A DNA stretch of 9,310 nucleotides from Bacteroidaceae bacterium. Lineage in GTDB: Bacteria > Bacteroidota > Bacteroidia > Bacteroidales > Bacteroidaceae. The notes beneath the pieces were generated by a model. That model searched no databases. It had not been told where the DNA came from and saw only the letters and a program-made list of their open reading frames with translations. The position numbers and the translations under genes were made by a program. How positions within the stretch are numbered: position 1 is the stretch's first letter; each line of letters begins with the position of its first letter. The stretch is taken from contig JAQWAN010000059.1 of the NCBI GenBank assembly GCA_028707655.1, positions 1 through 9,310 of the forward strand, in the 5' to 3' direction. Positions 6,754 to 9,310 of this stretch are shown one piece after another.

Positions 6754-7854
6754 TCGTGCTTTGTTTTCGTGTCAAGTTATTAATTTTTTCAATCCATTCC
6801 GTTTTTGAATCGGTATATGCTTCTCTATCATTTGGATATTTATCAGCAAGTTCCAACTTCAATGTCTCATATTCTTTTGCAATCGCTTTATTTTTAATCA
6901 GATAGTCCCTAAACCTTACTTCATCCCAGTCTCCAATGTATCTAATGTGAACATGATATGCTTGACCTTTAAATCCTTGTGCTGTATAACCCTTTACAAA
7001 AGTCATGTGTGGTGCAGGATTTTCTGGATGTTCATTGATTAAGTATCCCAGTGATTTAAATGTATCCTTTAGTTTTTGAATATCAGTCTGTTCTGAAATC
7101 TGCAACAATATATCAATCGTTGGTTTAGCTTTTAATCCAGGAATTGCAGTACTGCCAATATGGTCAATTTTCAAAATCTCAGTTTGTAAAAATGAATCCG
7201 TGATTAAATTAGCCTCGTACTTGTACAAATCAGCCCATTTATCCAAATACTCCGATATGATAATTGGAAAAAGTTTTCCTAATTCTGCAATTGTCATGTC
7301 GTTGAGAGATTTATTCGAATCAGAATCAACCGAGGAATTTACAATTTCCATAATTATCACTCCGTTTTTGATTAATTCCCTCTCTGTTTCCAATATTTTG
7401 GTCTCAGCATCTTTGTTCCAATTTGTATGTCCATTTTTTAACAAACTTATTTCAAATCCCTCTGATAATCCTCCCAAACAAGTAGCATTGACACACCCAT
7501 GACTTACTAATCCACCAACAGTTATTGAATTAATCTCAAAATCAGCAAGAGTTGTTTTCAGGTCCGTATCTTGAAATGTGTTTCCATGTTTTTTCTGAAT
7601 CACAGAATCGTTTTCCTGTTTATCAATCCGGCTGTCTATTTCCCAAGCTGAAGAACCTTTTTTGAGTTGGTTATTATTATGCTGTACAAAAATGATTTTA
7701 AAATTCGAATCACGATATGCTTTAATTGCAGAATTTACTGAATCAAGAAAAACAGTCTCATTATGCAGAATCTTCTTTTTTGTCAGTCCGTTTTGTATGT
7801 CAATTAAAATCAATGCTCTCATATTGCAATTCGGTTTCTTTGCATGCCGCACAA
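6628..7854 (-). mobile_element. Putative integron-type gene cassette carrying the hydrolase-GrpB fusion
   Basis: The 1227-base unit runs on minus from TTGTGCGG (7854 downwards) to the G at 6628, between the predicted crossover points of two attC-like sites. It contains a single gene in the cassette orientation, with a leader of about 32 bases and no visible promoter. Its first bases with the preceding G read GTTGTGCGG, the exact reverse complement of CCGCACAAC at the left core of its own downstream site. A free circular cassette would therefore have a fully matched outer core. No integrase or attI is in the window; by orientation they would lie to the right of 9310. A cassette-like unit mobilised by an unlinked integrase is also possible. 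Confidence 0.6.
6734..7822 (-). CDS. Isochorismatase-like hydrolase fused to a GrpB-family domain
   Basis: A 362-residue two-domain protein. Residues 1-165 are an isochorismatase-like cysteine hydrolase: MRALILIDIQNG with D8, KKHGNTF with K77/K78, and GGLVSHGCVNAT with the expected nucleophile C110. Residues 176-350 are a GrpB (UPF0157) domain of the nucleotidyltransferase fold: IDHIGSTAIPGLKAKPTIDI (219-238), YHVHI (289-293), FRDYL (304-308) and Y..LK near 318-323. A polar linker (161-175) joins them. The substrates are unknown; GrpB proteins have no settled reaction, and the hydrolase group includes nicotinamidases and other amidases. The ATG at 7822 is chosen because MRALILIDIQ is the usual start of this hydrolase family. 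The GTG at 7852 would start inside the recombination core. The last seven codons and stop are made of the attC-like site. The gene is AT-rich, unlike asd, which points to transfer. Confidence 0.9.
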   Translation of the reverse strand: MRALILIDIQNGLTKKKILHNETVFLDSVNSAIKAYRDSNFKIIFVQHNNNQLKKGSSAWEIDSRIDKQENDSVIQKKHGNTFQDTDLKTTLADFEINSITVGGLVSHGCVNATCLGGLSEGFEISLLKNGHTNWNKDAETKILETERELIKNGVIIMEIVNSSVDSDSNKSLNDMTIAELGKLFPIIISEYLDKWADLYKYEANLITDSFLQTEILKIDHIGSTAIPGLKAKPTIDILLQISEQTDIQKLKDTFKSLGYLINEHPENPAPHMTFVKGYTAQGFKGQAYHVHIRYIGDWDEVRFRDYLIKNKAIAKEYETLKLELADKYPNDREAYTDSKTEWIEKINNLTRKQSTTAQQCV

Positions 7855-7980
7855 CGGTAAATTGTATGAGTAGTGGCAGATTGCGTGGCCGTTTCCTGTC
7901 AAACCGCTACGCAGTTTGAGCGGGCTACAAACCTTGATATTTAGCACTTTCCCTGCCATTACTTATACAAAATGTTAGCC
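7847..7980 (-). other. attC-like recombination site A (between uppP and the fusion gene)
   Basis: Seen: the minus strand starts with GGCTAAC (7980-7974), 10 bases after the uppP stop, and ends CCGTTGTGCGG (to 7847). Arms 7953-7970 and 7862-7879 pair over 18 consecutive positions on plus, two of them G-U. Spacers of 3 and 6 bases separate the arms from the AAC and GTT cores. The 73-base loop contains a near-palindrome at 7901-7917. Size (134 bp) and layout match site B. The two share sequence only near the ends: AACA.T.TGTATA at the left and CATACA, 5-6 bases, CGTT at the right. Shared ends with differing interiors fit attC sites better than copies of one transposon. The crossover is predicted between G7855 and T7854. 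Confidence 0.65.
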
Positions 7981-7990
7981 ACTGGGCTTA

Positions 7991-8758
7991 TTAGGTCATG
8001 ACAATCAAAAATAAAATTCCTAATATAATTCGATAATACCCAAAATGTTTAAATCCATATCTTTCAACTATCTTCAGAAATAATCTGACTGCAAACCAAG
8101 CACTTATAAATGCAAAACCAAGTCCAATTAAAAGCATTTGAATTTCTTGAGATGTAAATTCAATATTGGTTTTAAATAAATCGTATCCAGTTGCGGCAAA
8201 CATTGTTGGAATTGCCAGTAAAAAAGAAAATTCTGTTGCTTGTTTTTTGTCAAGTTTGTTAAAAACTCCACCTACAATTGTTGCTGCTGCTCTTGAAGTT
8301 CCCGGAATCATTGATAAACATTGAATTAGTCCAATAAAAAAAGCATTTTTTATTGGGATTTTTTCTAATGATTCTACTTGCCGTTGCTGTTGAATAACTT
8401 TTTTGTCAATCAATATTAACACAACTCCACCAATTACTAAAGAAATAGAAACAACCATAGGATTAAACAAATAGGTCTTAATAAAATCATACGCCCAAAA
8501 ACCCACTATTGCCGTTGGAACAAAAGCAATGGCAAGTTTCAAATAAATATCAAAACTTTGCAAAAACCGTTTTATATACATTATTGCAATTGCCATTATT
8601 GCTCCTAATTGAATAGCAACTTCGAAGGTTTTAACAAATTCATTTTCGTGAATTTTCATTGCATATGAAGTCAATATCATGTGTCCCGTTGAAGAAATTG
8701 GCAAAAACTCTGTCACCCCTTCTATAATTGCTAAAATTATTGATTGTATAATGTCCAT
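7991..8758 (-). CDS. uppP: Undecaprenyl-diphosphatase (UppP/BacA)
   Basis: The product dephosphorylates undecaprenyl pyrophosphate to the monophosphate at the cytoplasmic membrane. This recycles the lipid carrier used for peptidoglycan and other surface glycans, and extra copies are known to give bacitracin tolerance. The 255 residues are near the family length of about 255-275, with multiple membrane segments. Signature 1 is EGVTEFLPISSTGH (13-26), with E13, E17 and H26. Signature 2 is PGTSRAAATIVGG (152-164), with R156. The C-terminus FKHFGYYRIILGILFLI is typical. It follows corA on minus, with a 29-base gap made of a tandem duplication, so the two are probably co-transcribed. The DNA is AT-rich compared with asd, and the gene sits in the cassette-like region, so it may be an additional copy rather than the housekeeping one. 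The ATG at 8758 is well placed before the first membrane segment. Confidence 0.96.
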   Translation of the reverse strand: MDIIQSIILAIIEGVTEFLPISSTGHMILTSYAMKIHENEFVKTFEVAIQLGAIMAIAIMYIKRFLQSFDIYLKLAIAFVPTAIVGFWAYDFIKTYLFNPMVVSISLVIGGVVLILIDKKVIQQQRQVESLEKIPIKNAFFIGLIQCLSMIPGTSRAAATIVGGVFNKLDKKQATEFSFLLAIPTMFAATGYDLFKTNIEFTSQEIQMLLIGLGFAFISAWFAVRLFLKIVERYGFKHFGYYRIILGILFLIVMT

Positions 8759-8791
8759 TTACTCGATAATTTAATTTACTCGATAATTTAA
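8758..8791. repeat. Perfect 17-bp tandem duplication between corA and uppP
   Basis: TTTACTCGATAATTTAA occurs twice head to tail at 8758-8774 and 8775-8791 with no mismatch. On the coding strand the copy next to corA supplies its TAA stop, and the other copy ends at the first base of the uppP start codon. The duplication makes up essentially the whole intergenic gap. Confidence 0.9.
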
Positions 8792-9310
8792 AACCACTGT
8801 CTTTTTCTAAATATTATTACCCCAAGAAAAGATAAAATCAATGAACCTGTAATAATTGCTGGCATTGCCCATGAAGAGTTTTCCATAAAATTAGGAACAT
8901 TCATTCCGAAAATGCTTGCTATCAAAGTCGGAATCATTAAAATTATTGAGATAAGAGTCAATTGTTTCATTACAACATTCAAATTATTTGAGATTACCGA
9001 AGCAAAGGCATCCATCATCCCGCTTTGAATGTCCGAGTAAATCTGTGCCATTTCAAGAGCTTGTTTATTTTCAATAAATGCGTCCTCCAATAAGTCTTCA
9101 TTGATTTCGGTTGTTATCTTTTTTGAATTACGAAGTCTTGCCAAAACGATTTCGTTTGCTTTTATTGAGGTAATAAAGTAAACCAAACATTTTTCCATTT
9201 TCAGTAATTTATTCAATTCCTTGTTTTTAATTGATTTTTCAAGGTCTTGCTCAATTAAAGAAGTCATTTGGTTTATTTGTTTTAGGTAACGCAGATACAA
9301 ATTTCCTGAG
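8788..9310 (-). CDS. CorA-type divalent-cation transporter, C-terminal part (N-terminus beyond window)
   Basis: The frame is open through the right edge (residues S-G-N precede the codons near 9300), so about 173 C-terminal residues are present and the N-terminal cytoplasmic domain is missing. A charged, coiled-coil-like helical stretch (about 9300-8960) leads to a first membrane helix containing LTLISIILMIPTLIASIF. The family signature GMN follows, here as FGMNVP. A second helix (WAMPAIITGSLILSFLGVIIF) and a short basic tail RKRQWF complete it. CorA proteins are pentameric channels for Mg2+, Co2+ or Ni2+ in the inner membrane; the ion cannot be told here. It lies directly upstream of uppP on the same strand. 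The TTG near 9300 is an internal codon and not the real start. Confidence 0.9.
   Translation of the reverse strand, partial: SGNLYLRYLKQINQMTSLIEQDLEKSIKNKELNKLLKMEKCLVYFITSIKANEIVLARLRNSKKITTEINEDLLEDAFIENKQALEMAQIYSDIQSGMMDAFASVISNNLNVVMKQLTLISIILMIPTLIASIFGMNVPNFMENSSWAMPAIITGSLILSFLGVIIFRKRQWF

Noticed and set aside
7823..7852. Upstream GTG start adding ten residues to the fusion gene
   Set aside because: The extra residues would be coded by the recombination core and leader. The family start MRALILIDIQ begins at the ATG at 7822.
6622..7980. The paired palindromes as ends of an insertion sequence or MITE
   Set aside because: They are in direct and not inverted orientation, differ in their interior, flank a non-transposase gene, and show no target-site duplication.
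9298..9300. TTG near the right edge as the start of the corA gene
   Set aside because: The frame continues open to 9310, and the protein would lack the whole N-terminal domain. It is a cut gene, not a short one.
1..9310. CRISPR array, rRNA, prophage or transposase genes
   Set aside because: No regularly spaced repeats, rRNA sequence, phage proteins or transposase motifs were seen on either strand.

Overview
The window looks like chromosomal DNA of a member of the Bacteroidota, most likely order Bacteroidales. Supporting points are Bacteroides-type promoter elements (TTTG, a 19-base spacer, TAnnTTTG) in front of a tRNA gene, the absence of clear Shine-Dalgarno sites, tRNA genes without an encoded CCA, and a secreted lamin-tail-domain protein of a kind common in this phylum. 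No species can be named from the sequence.

Left part (1-6180, moderate GC, ordinary chromosome). A long minus-strand gene for a secreted lamin-tail/Ig-like surface protein runs off the left edge. Divergent from it is asd (aspartate-semialdehyde dehydrogenase, amino-acid and cell-wall precursor synthesis), which ends at a strong terminator. Facing asd is a two-gene minus-strand unit: an SGNH-hydrolase-like protein followed by an MBOAT O-acyltransferase. This is the usual arrangement for O-acetylating a cell-surface or exported glycan. Two back-to-back tRNA genes follow, Pro(CGG) on minus and Phe(GAA) on plus. Each has a recognisable promoter and terminator.

Middle (6181-6621) has no convincing gene. 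It holds a 14-bp perfect-stem hairpin, other weaker fold-back sequences and a doubtful 42-codon ORF.

Right part (about 6622-9310, visibly more AT-rich) looks acquired and resembles an integron gene-cassette array on the minus strand. A 1.2-kb unit carries one gene, a fusion of an isochorismatase-like cysteine hydrolase with a GrpB-type nucleotidyltransferase-like domain. It is bounded on both sides by imperfect palindromes of about 130 bp (6622-6753 and 7847-7980) built like attC recombination sites: AAC, a short spacer, an 18-bp stem, a loop of about 70 nt, the other stem arm, a short spacer, then GTT. The start of the unit (GTTGTGCGG) is the exact reverse complement of the left core of its own downstream site (CCGCACAAC), as expected of a cassette that once existed as a circle. 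The neighbouring unit holds uppP (undecaprenyl-diphosphatase) behind a corA-type divalent-cation transporter gene that is cut by the right edge. A perfect 17-bp tandem duplication fills the gap between corA and uppP. No integrase is in the window. If this is a true integron, gene orientation predicts that it lies beyond position 9310.
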